Source: Marinobacter sp.
Lineage (GTDB): Bacteria > Pseudomonadota > Gammaproteobacteria > Pseudomonadales > Oleiphilaceae
Direction: 5' to 3'
DNA length: 48,562 nt
Assembly (NCBI GenBank): GCA_018623515.1
Contig: JAAZVL010000003.1
Coordinates: 1 to 48,562, forward strand
In this document: piece by piece, positions 16,919 through 26,075 of the stretch
Numbering within the stretch: position 1 is the stretch's first letter
How the letters are laid out: each line of letters opens with the position of its first letter
Made by a program: the position numbers and the translations under genes
Notes under the pieces: generated by a model
Databases searched by the model: none
Told to the model about the DNA's origin: nothing
The model's input: the letters and a program-made list of their open reading frames with translations, nothing else

Positions 16919-17335
16919 ATGCAAGAAAGCTCCGCTAATGTCGACAGCCCTGACTGGTTGAATGCCATTCGCTGGACCGAGGATGGTCTCGTTCCGGCCA
17001 TCGCCCAGGATGCCGAAACCGGCGAAATCCTGATGATGGCCTGGATGAACCGGGAATCGCTCCGGCTCACGGCGGAAGAAGGCCATGCGGTCTACTGGTC
17101 CCGCTCCCGGGGCAAGCTCTGGCGAAAGGGAGAGACATCCGGCCATCAACAGGTGATAAAGGACATCCGGCTGGACTGCGACGAGGACGTTATTCTGCTG
17201 AAAGTGGAGCAGAAAGGCGGCATTGCGTGCCATACTGGCCGACGCAGCTGTTTTTACCGTACGCTGAAGGACGGTGAGTGGGTTGCGGTGGATCCGGTCA
17301 TCAAGGACCCGGACGCAATCTACGGCAACAAGTAA
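16919..17335 (+). CDS. hisI: Phosphoribosyl-AMP cyclohydrolase HisI
   Basis: A 138-residue enzyme for the third step of histidine synthesis. Key motifs are [19 protein letters not shown] and the metal-binding region [10 protein letters not shown], with further cysteines in [13 protein letters not shown]. It is the monofunctional form, with HisE encoded separately 10 bases downstream, as in Pseudomonas. It begins 28 bases after ubiB. Confidence 0.96.
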   Translation: MQESSANVDSPDWLNAIRWTEDGLVPAIAQDAETGEILMMAWMNRESLRLTAEEGHAVYWSRSRGKLWRKGETSGHQQVIKDIRLDCDEDVILLKVEQKGGIACHTGRRSCFYRTLKDGEWVAVDPVIKDPDAIYGNK

Positions 17336-17345
17336 GGAGCAGCCC

Positions 17346-17675
17346 GTGAGTGATGTACTGGAACGCCTGGCAGAGGTATTGGAAGCCCGCAAGAATGCAG
17401 AGCCGGAGTCATCCTATGTCGCCAGCCTGCATGCCAAGGGGCTGAACAAGATCCTGGAAAAGGTCGGCGAGGAATGCACCGAAACCCTGCTGGCGGCCAA
17501 GGATGCCGAGCACAGCGGCGAAACGTCGGATGTGGTCTACGAGACGGCCGATCTGTGGTTTCACAGCATGGTCATGCTGTCCCGGCTCGGCCTCGGACCA
17601 GAGGATGTCCTGAACGAGCTGGCTCGGCGCTTCGACCTGTCAGGGTTGGAAGAAAAGGCATCGCGGAGCAAGTAG
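17346..17675 (+). CDS. hisE: Phosphoribosyl-ATP diphosphatase HisE
   Basis: A 109-residue protein of the MazG-like fold that hydrolyses phosphoribosyl-ATP in histidine synthesis. The metal-binding helices contain [16 protein letters not shown] and [13 protein letters not shown]. The start is GTG 17346 with AAGGAG about 7 bases upstream; upstream in-frame sequence overlaps hisI in another frame and is not part of the protein. Confidence 0.95.
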   Translation: MSDVLERLAEVLEARKNAEPESSYVASLHAKGLNKILEKVGEECTETLLAAKDAEHSGETSDVVYETADLWFHSMVMLSRLGLGPEDVLNELARRFDLSGLEEKASRSK

Positions 17676-17766
17676 ACCGGTGTTACCCCTTTCGGGGGTT
17701 TCCGCAGGACGGCTCCGTTAACGTACAATGTCCCTGAACTGAAACAATGAGAATGAGGAACCCCGC

Positions 17767-18003
17767 ATGGGTATCAGTATCTGGCAACTCCTGATCGTAC
17801 TTGGCATTGTCATCCTGTTGTTCGGAACCAAGAAACTGCGGAACATCGGCAGCGACCTCGGTGGCGCCATCCGTGGCTTCAAGAAGTCCATGAATGAAGA
17901 GGACACCGCCAAGGACGAAAAGGATTCCCTGGAAGAAAAGTCCGACGCAGAGCCCAAGCAGGCGGAAGCGGAAGACAAGCCCCGGGAAAAAACCCACAGC
18001 TGA
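17767..18003 (+). CDS. tatA: Twin-arginine translocase subunit TatA
   Basis: A 78-residue protein with a short N-terminal membrane helix ([15 protein letters not shown]), the FGTKKLR hinge and an amphipathic helix ([16 protein letters not shown]), followed by a charged tail. TatA oligomers form the passage for folded proteins across the inner membrane. It starts a tatA-tatB-tatC run. Confidence 0.96.
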   Translation: MGISIWQLLIVLGIVILLFGTKKLRNIGSDLGGAIRGFKKSMNEEDTAKDEKDSLEEKSDAEPKQAEAEDKPREKTHS

Positions 18004-18014
18004 GACCTGGCTGA

Positions 18015-18470
18015 ATGTTCGATATCGGCTTCCTTGAGCTGCTGATCTGCGGCGTTATTGCCCTGTTGGTGCTTGGCCCCGAACGGCTCCCCACGGCCGC
18101 CCGGGCTGCCGGGCGCTGGGTGGGCGCGGCGCGCCGTATGGTCGGCCAGTTCAGTTCCGAGCTTGACCGGCAACTGAAAGCCGAGGAGCTGCGCGAAGAA
18201 CTCCGCAAGGCCGGCGATGTCGGGCTGGACGATGTGCAGAAAACCGTGCGAGGGGCCCTGGATGAGGCCAAAAAGTACGAGCACATGATCCTGTCCGACG
18301 ACGAGGCCCGCAAACCCCGGCCGGCACCGGCTACCCGTCGCATGGCGAGCGCAAGGGAGGAAACGGACTCCGCCGGTAATGGCAGCCAGGACAACAAGAC
18401 ACCGGAACCCTCGAGCGAGTCCTCCGGTGAACGCGAGACCCAATCAGGCCCGTCGGATAACCGTTCATGA
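18015..18470 (+). CDS. tatB: Twin-arginine translocase subunit TatB
   Basis: A 151-residue protein. The membrane helix (FLELLICGVIALLVLGPERLP) carries the TatB-type LGPERLP hinge rather than the TatA FGTKKL. An amphipathic helix follows (AARAAGRWVGAARRMVGQF), then an acidic, Pro/Ser-rich tail. With TatC it forms the receptor for twin-arginine signal peptides. Its stop overlaps the tatC start (ATGA). Confidence 0.95.
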   Translation: MFDIGFLELLICGVIALLVLGPERLPTAARAAGRWVGAARRMVGQFSSELDRQLKAEELREELRKAGDVGLDDVQKTVRGALDEAKKYEHMILSDDEARKPRPAPATRRMASAREETDSAGNGSQDNKTPEPSSESSGERETQSGPSDNRS

Positions 18471-19252
18471 CCCAACAGCCAGACGGCAACCAGATCCATC
18501 CCGAACAATCGGAAATGCCACTGATCGAGCACCTGCTCGAGCTGCGTAACCGGCTGCTGAAGATGGTGTTGGCCGTGGTGATCTGTTTTGCCGCGATTTA
18601 TCCCTTTGCCAACGAACTGTATCTCTGGCTCAGTGAGCCTATCCGGGAACTGCTGCCGGTGGGCCAGAGCATGATCGCCACCGACGTCACCTCGCCTTTC
18701 TTTGCCCCGCTGAAGCTGGCCCTGGTGCTCTCGGTGTTTGCCGCGATCCCCATCATTCTCTACCAGCTCTGGAGCTTTATTGCGCCGGGGCTGTATGCCC
18801 ACGAGAAGCGCCTGGCCTTTCCGCTGCTGTTCACCTCGGTGATCCTGTTTTATGCCGGCGCCGCATTTGCCTATTACGTGGTGTTTCCCCTGGTGTTCGG
18901 GTTCTTCACCGCCATCGGCCCCGAGGGTATTGTCGAGCTCCCGGACATCAGCAGCTACCTGAATTTCGTGCTCAAGATGTTCTTTGCCTTCGGCGTGGCC
19001 TTCGAGATTCCCATTGCCACGGTGTTGCTGATCCTGACCGGCGCCACCACCCCGGACGACCTGGCCGCCAAGCGTCCCTATGTGGTTGTCGGCTGCTTCA
19101 TCATCGGTATGCTGCTGACCCCGCCGGACATCATCTCCCAGACCCTGCTGGCGGTGCCCATGTGGATCCTGTTCGAGTTCGGCATCCTGTTCGGGCGCCT
19201 GGCCCGCCGTGAGGTCGCCAGCGAGGATTCGGAAGACGTCCCCGGCGAATGA
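18467..19252 (+). CDS. tatC: Twin-arginine translocase subunit TatC
   Basis: A 261-residue inner-membrane protein with six predicted helices. The N-terminal MPLIEHLLELRNRLLK is the conserved TatC signature, and IPIILYQLWSFIAPGLY and the FALKMFFAFG-like segment (LNFVLKMFFAFGVAFEIP) follow. It recognises the twin-arginine motif. It overlaps tatB and rsmE by four bases each, implying tight co-translation. Confidence 0.97.
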   Translation: MTQQPDGNQIHPEQSEMPLIEHLLELRNRLLKMVLAVVICFAAIYPFANELYLWLSEPIRELLPVGQSMIATDVTSPFFAPLKLALVLSVFAAIPIILYQLWSFIAPGLYAHEKRLAFPLLFTSVILFYAGAAFAYYVVFPLVFGFFTAIGPEGIVELPDISSYLNFVLKMFFAFGVAFEIPIATVLLILTGATTPDDLAAKRPYVVVGCFIIGMLLTPPDIISQTLLAVPMWILFEFGILFGRLARREVASEDSEDVPGE

Positions 19253-19968
19253 ACCTGGCACTGCTGTTTGACGAAGATTTTGTGGCTCCGGATCGGGCGG
19301 TGCTGACCGGCCGCCGGCTGACTCACCTGCACTCGGTCCTCAAAGTCCGTCCCGGCGACCACATTCCCGTAGGCCGGGCCGGTGGTCTGATGGGAACCGG
19401 TGAGGTGGTTCGCCTCACGGAGACTGAGGCCGAACTGAGAGTGGCGCTGGACCAGCAACCTCCTCCTGCATTGCCACTGACCCTGATCCTGTCCATGCCC
19501 CGCCCGAAGATGTTCCGTCGGGTACTGCAGACCTGCGCTTCCCTGGGCGTCAAGGATCTCTGGCTGATCAACAGCTACAAGGTGGAAAAGAGCTTCTGGC
19601 AGACACCCTGGCTGTCGGAGGATAACCTTCGGGAAAACCTGACGCTGGGCCTCGAACAGGCCAAAGACACCCTGATGCCCACCGTTCACATCCGCAAGCT
19701 GTTCAAACCCTTCGTGGAAGACGAACTACCCGGCATCCTCGCCGGAAAGCGGGCACTGGTGGCCCATCCGGGCACTCCGACCCCCTGCCCCGTGCATCTG
19801 GAGGAATCGGCTGTGCTGTGCATCGGCCCCGAGGGCGGGTTCACTCCCTACGAGGTGGGAAAGCTGGAGGAAGCCGGCTGCGAGGGTGTCCATCTCGGCC
19901 CCCGGATCCTGCGGGTGGAGACGGCCGTACCGGTGCTGATCAGCCGGCTGTTTGACGCCTGCGGGTAA
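19249..19968 (+). CDS. rsmE: 16S rRNA m3U1498 methyltransferase RsmE
   Basis: A 239-residue SPOUT-family enzyme that methylates U1498 of 16S rRNA. The knot region contains CIGPEGGFTPYEVGKLEEAG and HLGPRILRVETA, both diagnostic. The N-terminal PUA-like part includes RRLTHLHSVLKVRPGD. It is the last gene of the run that starts at ubiE and overlaps tatC by four bases. Confidence 0.95.
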   Translation: MNLALLFDEDFVAPDRAVLTGRRLTHLHSVLKVRPGDHIPVGRAGGLMGTGEVVRLTETEAELRVALDQQPPPALPLTLILSMPRPKMFRRVLQTCASLGVKDLWLINSYKVEKSFWQTPWLSEDNLRENLTLGLEQAKDTLMPTVHIRKLFKPFVEDELPGILAGKRALVAHPGTPTPCPVHLEESAVLCIGPEGGFTPYEVGKLEEAGCEGVHLGPRILRVETAVPVLISRLFDACG

Positions 19969-19983
19969 GGCGGGGCGCTGCTT

Positions 19984-20907
19984 TCAGGCCGTCTCCCCGC
20001 TCCGCTTCTGCCACAGGTTGATCAGCGGGGTCAGCACTGCAACCAGAATGGCCCCGGCCAGAACCCCGAAAAGGCCGTCCGCCAGGGTGGACACCAGGGT
20101 GGCTCCGACACCGCCGAAACCTTCTGCGAAATGGTGGATAGCGTCATAGATCGGCGGCAGGCCATGGGTAAGGATGCCACCGCCGACCAGGAACATCGCA
20201 ATGGTGCCAAGGATCGACAGGGTCTTCATCATGTATGGCGCCAGCCAGAGAATGCCCTCACCGACGCGCTGGGCGAAGGCGCTTTCCTTCTGACTCAGGT
20301 AGAGTCCGCCGTCGTCCAGTTTCACGATACCGGCCACCAGCCCATAAACCCCGACCGTGATCATCACTGCCACCACGGTCAACACCAGGAACTGCATGCC
20401 AATACTCTGCCCGGTGACAGTGCCCAGGGTAATGGCAATGATTTCCGCTGACAGGATAAAGTCCGTTCGAATCGCGCCCTTGATCTTGTCCTTCTCCACC
20501 GCCCTCAGGTCGACATCCGGATTCTTGAGGGCCTCGTGCAAGTCTTTTTTGTGCGCATCCTCCTCCTTGCCGTGGAGGAATTTATGGGCCAGTTTCTCGA
20601 AACCTTCGAAACACAGGAAGGCACCACCGAGCATCAACAGCGGGGTCACCAGCCAGGGCACGAAAAAGCTGATCGCCACAGCCGCCGGCACCAGGATCGC
20701 CTTGTTGATGAAGGAGCCCTTGGCGACTGCCCAGACCACCGGCAACTCCCGGGCCGGTTTGACCCCGGTAACCTGCTGGGCATTGAGCGCAAGGTCATCA
20801 CCCAGGACCCCCGCGGTTTTCTTGGTCGCAGTCTTGGTCATGAGGGAGACATCGTCGAGGATGGTGGCAATGTCGTCGATCAGCGCGAGCAAACTGCTTC
20901 CTGCCAT
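19984..20907 (-). CDS. DUF808 family inner-membrane protein (YedI-like)
   Basis: A 307-residue protein with several hydrophobic segments. The N-terminus MAGSSLLALIDDIATILDDV and the motif GVLGDDLALNAQQVTG are typical of DUF808 (E. coli YedI). A conserved middle segment reads GAFLCFEGFEKLAHKF. Function is unknown. It is convergent with rsmE (15 bases between stops) and begins 32 bases from the end of the next minus-strand gene, so it could be the distal member of the pepP-ubiH run. Confidence 0.88.
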   Translation of the reverse strand: MAGSSLLALIDDIATILDDVSLMTKTATKKTAGVLGDDLALNAQQVTGVKPARELPVVWAVAKGSFINKAILVPAAVAISFFVPWLVTPLLMLGGAFLCFEGFEKLAHKFLHGKEEDAHKKDLHEALKNPDVDLRAVEKDKIKGAIRTDFILSAEIIAITLGTVTGQSIGMQFLVLTVVAVMITVGVYGLVAGIVKLDDGGLYLSQKESAFAQRVGEGILWLAPYMMKTLSILGTIAMFLVGGGILTHGLPPIYDAIHHFAEGFGGVGATLVSTLADGLFGVLAGAILVAVLTPLINLWQKRSGETA

Positions 20908-20939
20908 GGGCAGATCCCTTGTCTTGGTCGGTTTATCGG

Positions 20940-22163
20940 TTAATCAACGAGGCCCATGGCCTCGGCGGCTATACGGTTCTTGACCGGTCCCAGCCGGTCC
21001 AGCCAGCGCATGCCGGCATTGCGAAGCCAGCGCAACGGTAATTCATCCCGGGCGAACAGTTGCTTGAAGCCTTCCATGGCGGTCATCATCGCCAGGTTCT
21101 CGCCTTTGCGGCGGCGCTGGTAGCGGGCCAGGACCAGCTTATCATCGGGCACAAGCCCCCGGGCCATGGCACGCTCAAGTTCCTCGAGCAGGGCCCTCAC
21201 GTCGCCATAGCCGAGATTGGCGCCCTGGCCTGCCAGCGGGTGGATGGTATGGGCCGCGTCACCCACCAGGGCAAGGCCATCGGCCACATAGTCCTTGGCG
21301 TGACGCTGACGCAACGGGAAGGCAAAACGGCGGGAAACGGCCGTGACGACCCCCAGCTCACCCTCGATGGCCCGCTCCAGTTCCGCGCGGAACGCCTCGT
21401 CCCCGAGTGCCATCAACCGGCGGGCCTCGGCGGTGTCCTGGGACCAGACGATGGAACAGAACTTGTCATCAAGATCTTCATTCAGCAGCGGCAGGAACGC
21501 CAGTGGTCCCGTCAGGGAAAACCGCTGCCAGGCCGTGAAGCGATGGCTCCGGGTCGTCCGCACAGTGCAGACAATGGCCTGCTGGTCATAATCCCACTCC
21601 CGGGTCGGCATCCCCGCCCACTGGCGCAAACGGGAGTTTGCCCCGTCGGCCCCGATCACCAGCCGGGCGGCCAGACGGCGCCCGTCTTCCAGTTCAACCC
21701 CCCGGGCCGGGGACCAGCCGCGGACACGGACGCCGTCAAACAGTGTCACATCGCTGGCCAGGATCTCCCGGAACAGAGCACGAACTATATGGCGGTTCTC
21801 GACAATGGTACCCAGCGCCCGGGCATGCAGTTCGGCGGCATCGAAATGGATCCGGCCGGTGCCGTCACCGTCCCAGACGGTCATTTCCCGATAGCCACAG
21901 TGCCGGCCCTCCAGCACGCCGGCCCACGCGCCCAGCGACTCCAGCAGGCGCTGACTGGCGGTGGAAATGGCGCTGACACGGGGCTCGAAGTCATCCACCG
22001 CTGATGCCGGCTCCGGGGCCTGTAGCAGCGTATCCCGCGAAGCTCCCTCCACAAGACTTACCCGCCAACCCTGACGGGATAATCCCAGAGCTAGCGCCGA
22101 CCCGATCATACCGCCACCGACGACAACAATATCGAAAGACTGGGCGTCCGCCTTACCGGTCAT
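20940..22163 (-). CDS. UbiH/UbiF/UbiI-family FAD-dependent hydroxylase
   Basis: A 407-residue flavoprotein monooxygenase of ubiquinone ring hydroxylation. The FAD-binding motif is VVVGGGMIGSALALGLSRQG, the DG motif is GADGANSRLRQWAG, and the GD motif is LVGDAAHTIHPLAGQGANLG. I chose ATG 22163, with GAGGA about 7 bases upstream; ATG 22172 is possible. It overlaps the ubiH stop by 11 bases. By position it corresponds to E. coli ubiI (visC), downstream of ubiH. The ring position it hydroxylates cannot be told from sequence alone. Confidence 0.9.
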   Translation of the reverse strand: MTGKADAQSFDIVVVGGGMIGSALALGLSRQGWRVSLVEGASRDTLLQAPEPASAVDDFEPRVSAISTASQRLLESLGAWAGVLEGRHCGYREMTVWDGDGTGRIHFDAAELHARALGTIVENRHIVRALFREILASDVTLFDGVRVRGWSPARGVELEDGRRLAARLVIGADGANSRLRQWAGMPTREWDYDQQAIVCTVRTTRSHRFTAWQRFSLTGPLAFLPLLNEDLDDKFCSIVWSQDTAEARRLMALGDEAFRAELERAIEGELGVVTAVSRRFAFPLRQRHAKDYVADGLALVGDAAHTIHPLAGQGANLGYGDVRALLEELERAMARGLVPDDKLVLARYQRRRKGENLAMMTAMEGFKQLFARDELPLRWLRNAGMRWLDRLGPVKNRIAAEAMGLVD

Positions 22164-23436
22164 GATGGACATCCTCACTGGTTGTTGCGTCCGCCGACGG
22201 GACCACGGGGCGTCGGCCGCCAATCCCCATGGCTTTTCGGGCAAACCAGCGCTTGGCGCCGGGCACCAGGTCCAACCCGACCAGCCCGGCGTCCCGCGCC
22301 GTGGCCACAGGGGCCAGTGACTGCCCAAAGACCCGGATCAGCGAGTCCGAGAACTGCACCGTCTGCTGCCAGTCCCGGCGATGGCGTCGCTGGTATTCTC
22401 CGAGGACCGACAGCCCGCCGATCGAACGCCCCTCATCCACCGCCCGTCGGAACTGTTCAACCAGCGTCATCAATCCCCTCAGGGCCAGATTGAACCCTTG
22501 CCCTGCCACCGGATGCAGGGCGTGTGCGGCATTGCCCACCAGCGCCACACCCGGGCGCACGGCCTCGTCCACGGTAGTCAGTTTCAGCGGGTAATGGCTG
22601 CACTGGCCGATCCGGGTAAACCGGCCCAGCCGCCAGCCAAAGCGGTCCTGCAAACGGCGGCACTTCTGTTCGTCAGACAGCTCCAACACCTCGGCCAGGG
22701 CCTCATCGGTCAGGGTCCATACCAGGGCCGACTGGTTTTCCGCGCGGACCGGTGAGCCATGGGGCAGCAGCGCCATCGGACCGGCGCCGGTAAACCGCTC
22801 ATAAGCCGTAAACCGATGGGATTCGCTGGTGGAGACATTGGCTATCAGGGCATTCTGGCCATAGTTTTCGGTGCGGGTGACAAAGCCCAGCTTCTCCCGC
22901 AGGCCAGAGCGGCCGCCATCGGCAACCACCAGGCATTGGCCGGTCAGTGACTGCTCGCGACCATCCTTGCGGATCCTAACGTCCACGCCGTCCGCGGTCG
23001 GTGTCATGTCCAAAACTTCCGCCGGCGCCTGCCACTGCACATCGGTATCGAGCAATTGCCGCATCAGGCACAGACCCATCCAGCGATTATCGGCCACATA
23101 GCCCAGGGCTTCCTGGCGATGGTCCTCGGCATGCAGTCGTGTGGCTCCGAAATGGCCACGATCGGAGACATGGATATGGCGGATCGGTGTGGCATGTTCG
23201 GACAGTGCCCGCCAGAGCCCCAGCTCTTCGAAGATCAGCCTTGAGCCCCATGATAATGCGGTGGAACGGGCGTCATAACTGGGCTGGTAGTCCTGAGGCA
23301 GGGCCTCCGGCGACAGCGGAAAGGTCTCCACCACCGTTACCCGGAGTTCGGGCACAGTCCGGGCCAGGGCCAGGGCCAGAGTGGCGCCCGCCAGACCGCC
23401 TCCGGCGATGATCAGGTCAGTCTCGGGTGAGGTCAC
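22153..23436 (-). CDS. ubiH: 2-octaprenyl-6-methoxyphenol hydroxylase UbiH
   Basis: A 427-residue FAD-dependent monooxygenase. The FAD motif is IIAGGGLAGATLALALA, the DG motif VADGGRSGLREKLG, and the third motif LVGNAAHALHPVAGQGFN. The GN in place of GD is typical of UbiH and separates it from the downstream paralogue. The start is GTG 23436, four bases after the pepP stop. The ygfB-pepP-ubiH-ubiI order is as in E. coli and Pseudomonas. Confidence 0.93.
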   Translation of the reverse strand: MTSPETDLIIAGGGLAGATLALALARTVPELRVTVVETFPLSPEALPQDYQPSYDARSTALSWGSRLIFEELGLWRALSEHATPIRHIHVSDRGHFGATRLHAEDHRQEALGYVADNRWMGLCLMRQLLDTDVQWQAPAEVLDMTPTADGVDVRIRKDGREQSLTGQCLVVADGGRSGLREKLGFVTRTENYGQNALIANVSTSESHRFTAYERFTGAGPMALLPHGSPVRAENQSALVWTLTDEALAEVLELSDEQKCRRLQDRFGWRLGRFTRIGQCSHYPLKLTTVDEAVRPGVALVGNAAHALHPVAGQGFNLALRGLMTLVEQFRRAVDEGRSIGGLSVLGEYQRRHRRDWQQTVQFSDSLIRVFGQSLAPVATARDAGLVGLDLVPGAKRWFARKAMGIGGRRPVVPSADATTSEDVHHDR

Positions 23437-23440
23437 CGTG

Positions 23441-24760
23441 TTATTCCGCCATCAATGCTTCAATCTCGGCGATGGTCTTCGGCACCTCATCGGTCAGCAC
23501 CCGGCAACCCTCTTTGGTTACCACGACGTCGTCTTCGATGCGAATGCCGATACCACGCCACTTTTCGTCGACCTCGGTGTTGTCCGGTGCGATGTACAGG
23601 CCGGGCTCCACCGTCAGGACCATGCCGGGCTCGAGTTCGCGCCAGGCCTCACCGATCCGGTAGTCACCCACGTCATGCACATCGAGCCCGAGCCAGTGGC
23701 CGGTACGATGCATGAAAAACGGCTTGTAGGCTTCCTTTTCGATGGCTTCATCCACGGTCCCGGACAACAGACCGAGATCGATCAGCCCCCGGGTCAGTAC
23801 TTTGAGCGCCGCCTCATGGGCATGATTCCAATGGTTACCGGGTCGCACGGCCTCAATGGCCTCGTACTGGGCCGCCAGCACCACTTCGTACAGGGCACGC
23901 TGCTCCGGGCTGAACTTGCCGCTGACCGGGAAGGTCCGGGTAATGTCCGAGGCATAGCATTCCAGTTCACAGCCGGCATCGATCAGCACCAGGTCCCCCT
24001 CCTTCAGGGGCGCACTGTTCTCGATATAGTGCAGGATGCAGCCATTGGCGCCGCTGCCCACGATGGAGGGGTAGGCGGTGGACCGGGCACCGTGTTCCAT
24101 GAACGTATGGATCAGGGTGGCTTCCAGGTTGTATTCATAACCACCCTGGCGCGCCCGTTTCATGGCGTTACGGTGAGCCTCCGCGCTGATCTTGCCCGCC
24201 CTGGCCATTACCTTGATCTCGTTGGCGCTCTTGTAAAGGCGCAGGTCATGGAGCAAATGTTCCAGTGCCACAAACTCGCCGGGCGGGTGGGCGCCGGTGC
24301 GCACCTTGCTGCGAATGGTCTTGACCCATTCCATGACGCGATGATCGAAGCTCTGGTCCTTGCCCAGGGGGTAATAAACCCGGCTGCGACCCTCGATCAT
24401 GCCCGGCAGGATGTCATCGATGTCCGAAATCGGAAAGGCATCGTCCAGACCGAACCGCTCGATGGCACCCTCGGGGCCGCACAGAAAACCGTCCCACAAT
24501 TCTTTTTCCGGATGGCGCTCCTTGCAGAACAGCACCGCCTCCCCATGCTCGCGACCGGGGATCAGCGCCAGCACCGCTTCCGGCTCACCAAAGCCGGTCA
24601 GGTACTGGAAATCGCTGTCCTGCCGAAAGGGATGGAGGACATCGCGATTGCGCACCCGCTCCGGGGCTGCTGGCAGGATGGCAATACTGTCCGGCGCCAT
24701 GCGTTCCATCAGCTTGCGGCGGCGCTCGGCGAACTCCTTGACGGGTATCATGGACGACAT
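23441..24760 (-). CDS. pepP: Xaa-Pro aminopeptidase PepP
   Basis: A 439-residue M24B metallopeptidase that removes N-terminal residues before proline. Metal ligands are visible in LIDAGCELECYASDITRTFP (two Asp), HRTGHWLGLDVHD (His), VLTVEPGLYI (Glu) and GIRIEDDVVVT (Glu). The N-terminal aminopeptidase-P domain spans about 1-170. ATG 24760 is chosen because GGGAG lies 5 bases upstream; an upstream GTG at 24772 would overlap that site. Confidence 0.95.
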   Translation of the reverse strand: MSSMIPVKEFAERRRKLMERMAPDSIAILPAAPERVRNRDVLHPFRQDSDFQYLTGFGEPEAVLALIPGREHGEAVLFCKERHPEKELWDGFLCGPEGAIERFGLDDAFPISDIDDILPGMIEGRSRVYYPLGKDQSFDHRVMEWVKTIRSKVRTGAHPPGEFVALEHLLHDLRLYKSANEIKVMARAGKISAEAHRNAMKRARQGGYEYNLEATLIHTFMEHGARSTAYPSIVGSGANGCILHYIENSAPLKEGDLVLIDAGCELECYASDITRTFPVSGKFSPEQRALYEVVLAAQYEAIEAVRPGNHWNHAHEAALKVLTRGLIDLGLLSGTVDEAIEKEAYKPFFMHRTGHWLGLDVHDVGDYRIGEAWRELEPGMVLTVEPGLYIAPDNTEVDEKWRGIGIRIEDDVVVTKEGCRVLTDEVPKTIAEIEALMAE

Positions 24761-24787
24761 AGATTCTCCCACAGTTCTGGACCCGGC

Positions 24788-25390
24788 TCAGTGCAGGGTT
24801 GGCGAATCGGAGGCCGGCTTCTCCGGGGCATTGAATTCGGTAAAGACGGCCAGGGCTCCGAGCCGGACATACTCGGTAATTTCAAGCAGCTGCTGCTCGC
24901 TTTCCTCGTCAGCTTCCTCATCCTCGGACAACTGGCTGATCGCCACCATGTCCTCGATCAGCTCGCGGATCTCGTCCGGGGCCTGACCAAGGGACTCTCC
25001 GGCGGCCAGGGCCATACCTTCGAGGAAGCCGCGTACCCAGGCCACCAGCGCTTCCAGCCGCTGCTCAATGGCGTAATCGTCATCCGGTAACAAAGGATGG
25101 AAACTCATGTCGGTCGATTGCAAGAGCGACAGCGTCTGCTCGTAGGCCTTGTTCATGAAGGGGGCCAGATCATCGGACTCTTCAGTCGCATCCTCCGGAA
25201 GCCCCATATGCTCGCAGACCATGTTCAGCCATTCGGGTTCCTGGATACGGGAACCGGCTGCGAGCCGACCACATAATGCGCCGTGGAGCTCAGAGGGGTG
25301 ACTGAAAGCCTGGTGGGCGGTAAAGACGTTGGCCCAGCGCTCGAATTCTGCAGCGCGGGCGGCGCCGGAAGAGGTGTCGGATTCGGACAT
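24788..25390 (-). CDS. ygfB: YgfB-like UPF0149 family protein
   Basis: A 200-residue acidic soluble protein of the UPF0149/YecA-like family: AFSHPSELHGALCGRLAAG near the N-terminus, VAWVRGFLEGMALA in the middle and SEDEEADEESEQQLLEITEY near the end. The ATG at 25390 follows the conserved domain boundary; an upstream GTG/TTG extension is not convincing. It is first in the ygfB-pepP-ubiH run. In many gammaproteobacteria ygfB faces zapA directly; here the zrg-like zinc cassette lies between them. Confidence 0.85.
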   Translation of the reverse strand: MSESDTSSGAARAAEFERWANVFTAHQAFSHPSELHGALCGRLAAGSRIQEPEWLNMVCEHMGLPEDATEESDDLAPFMNKAYEQTLSLLQSTDMSFHPLLPDDDYAIEQRLEALVAWVRGFLEGMALAAGESLGQAPDEIRELIEDMVAISQLSEDEEADEESEQQLLEITEYVRLGALAVFTEFNAPEKPASDSPTLH

Positions 25391-25488
25391 GAACCAAGAC
25401 AATCCTGTGTTGCTGAGTGAAGTTCCTATCCTAGCATTCAGGCGGCACCAAGGCACTTGCCGCTTGCTTTTGCCGCAAGGAAATCACA

Positions 25489-25506
25489 ATATGTTATAAC
25501 ATAACA
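25489..25506. promoter_or_regulatory. Zur-type operator upstream of the DUF2796 gene
   Basis: ATATGTTATAACATAACA, identical over 18 bases to the DUF1826 operator when both are read in gene direction. The core is GTTATAACATAAC. It lies 20 bases upstream of ATG 25526, so a bound repressor would block transcription start or early elongation. Confidence 0.85.
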
Positions 25507-25525
25507 CTCACTACTGGAGAGCATG

Positions 25526-26074
25526 ATGAAACGATCTGGAAACCGATTTCTGTTACTGCCGCTGAGCCTTCTGGCCGGCGCGGCCATCTCTGCGGAAAAC
25601 CCCGGCGCCCACCAGCATGGCCACGCCGAACTGTCGTTTGCGGTTGATGGCAACCGGGTGGAAGTCATGTTTGTCTCACCCGCGTATAACGTGGTGGGGT
25701 TTGAACACGAAGCCAGAACCGAGGACCAGACCAGGGCGCTGAAAGAAGCCAACGACTGGTTCGCCGGAACACCCTTGATCGACACCCCGGATAACACCTG
25801 CACCGTGGTCAGCTCGGATGTGCATCATACCGGCCAGCACCATCACCACGGGCACGAGGGCGAGGAACACGGGGATCATGGCGACGGCCACTCTGCGTTT
25901 GAAGTCACCCAGACGCTGGAGTGCTCCGGCATGCAGGATGCCAGTCGCCTGACCACTCCCCTGACCACGCGGTTTGAACGCCTGGAACACCTCGATGTGG
26001 AATGGGCCGGCGGCATGTCACAGGGTGCAACACGCCTGAAGCATGGCGAAGCCGGCATCGAGCTGGGGCGCTAG
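25526..26074 (+). CDS. DUF2796 His-rich periplasmic zinc protein, ZrgA-like
   Basis: A 182-residue exported protein. The signal peptide (FLLLPLSLLAGAAISA) is followed by ENPGAHQHGHAELSFAVDG, the typical DUF2796 start. A His/Asp/Glu-rich loop lies at about 100-122 (HHTGQHHHHGHEGEEHGDHG). ATG 25526 has GGAG 6 bases upstream; ATG 25523 is too close. The family includes ZrgA of Vibrio cholerae and PA4063 of Pseudomonas aeruginosa, which are Zur-controlled zinc-uptake components. It probably binds zinc in the periplasm. Its stop is 1 base from that of the convergent DUF3299 gene. Confidence 0.85.
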   Translation: MKRSGNRFLLLPLSLLAGAAISAENPGAHQHGHAELSFAVDGNRVEVMFVSPAYNVVGFEHEARTEDQTRALKEANDWFAGTPLIDTPDNTCTVVSSDVHHTGQHHHHGHEGEEHGDHGDGHSAFEVTQTLECSGMQDASRLTTPLTTRFERLEHLDVEWAGGMSQGATRLKHGEAGIELGR

Positions 26075-26075
26075 C

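Noticed and set aside
17879..19261. A 460-codon minus-strand frame antisense to tatA-tatB-tatC
   Set aside because: The three Tat proteins are unmistakable on the plus strand. The antisense product is Gly/Gln/His-rich shadow sequence.
23381..25090. A 569-codon open frame on the plus strand, antisense to pepP and ygfB
   Set aside because: pepP has all metal ligands on the minus strand. The plus-strand translation is low in recognisable structure and spans two real genes.
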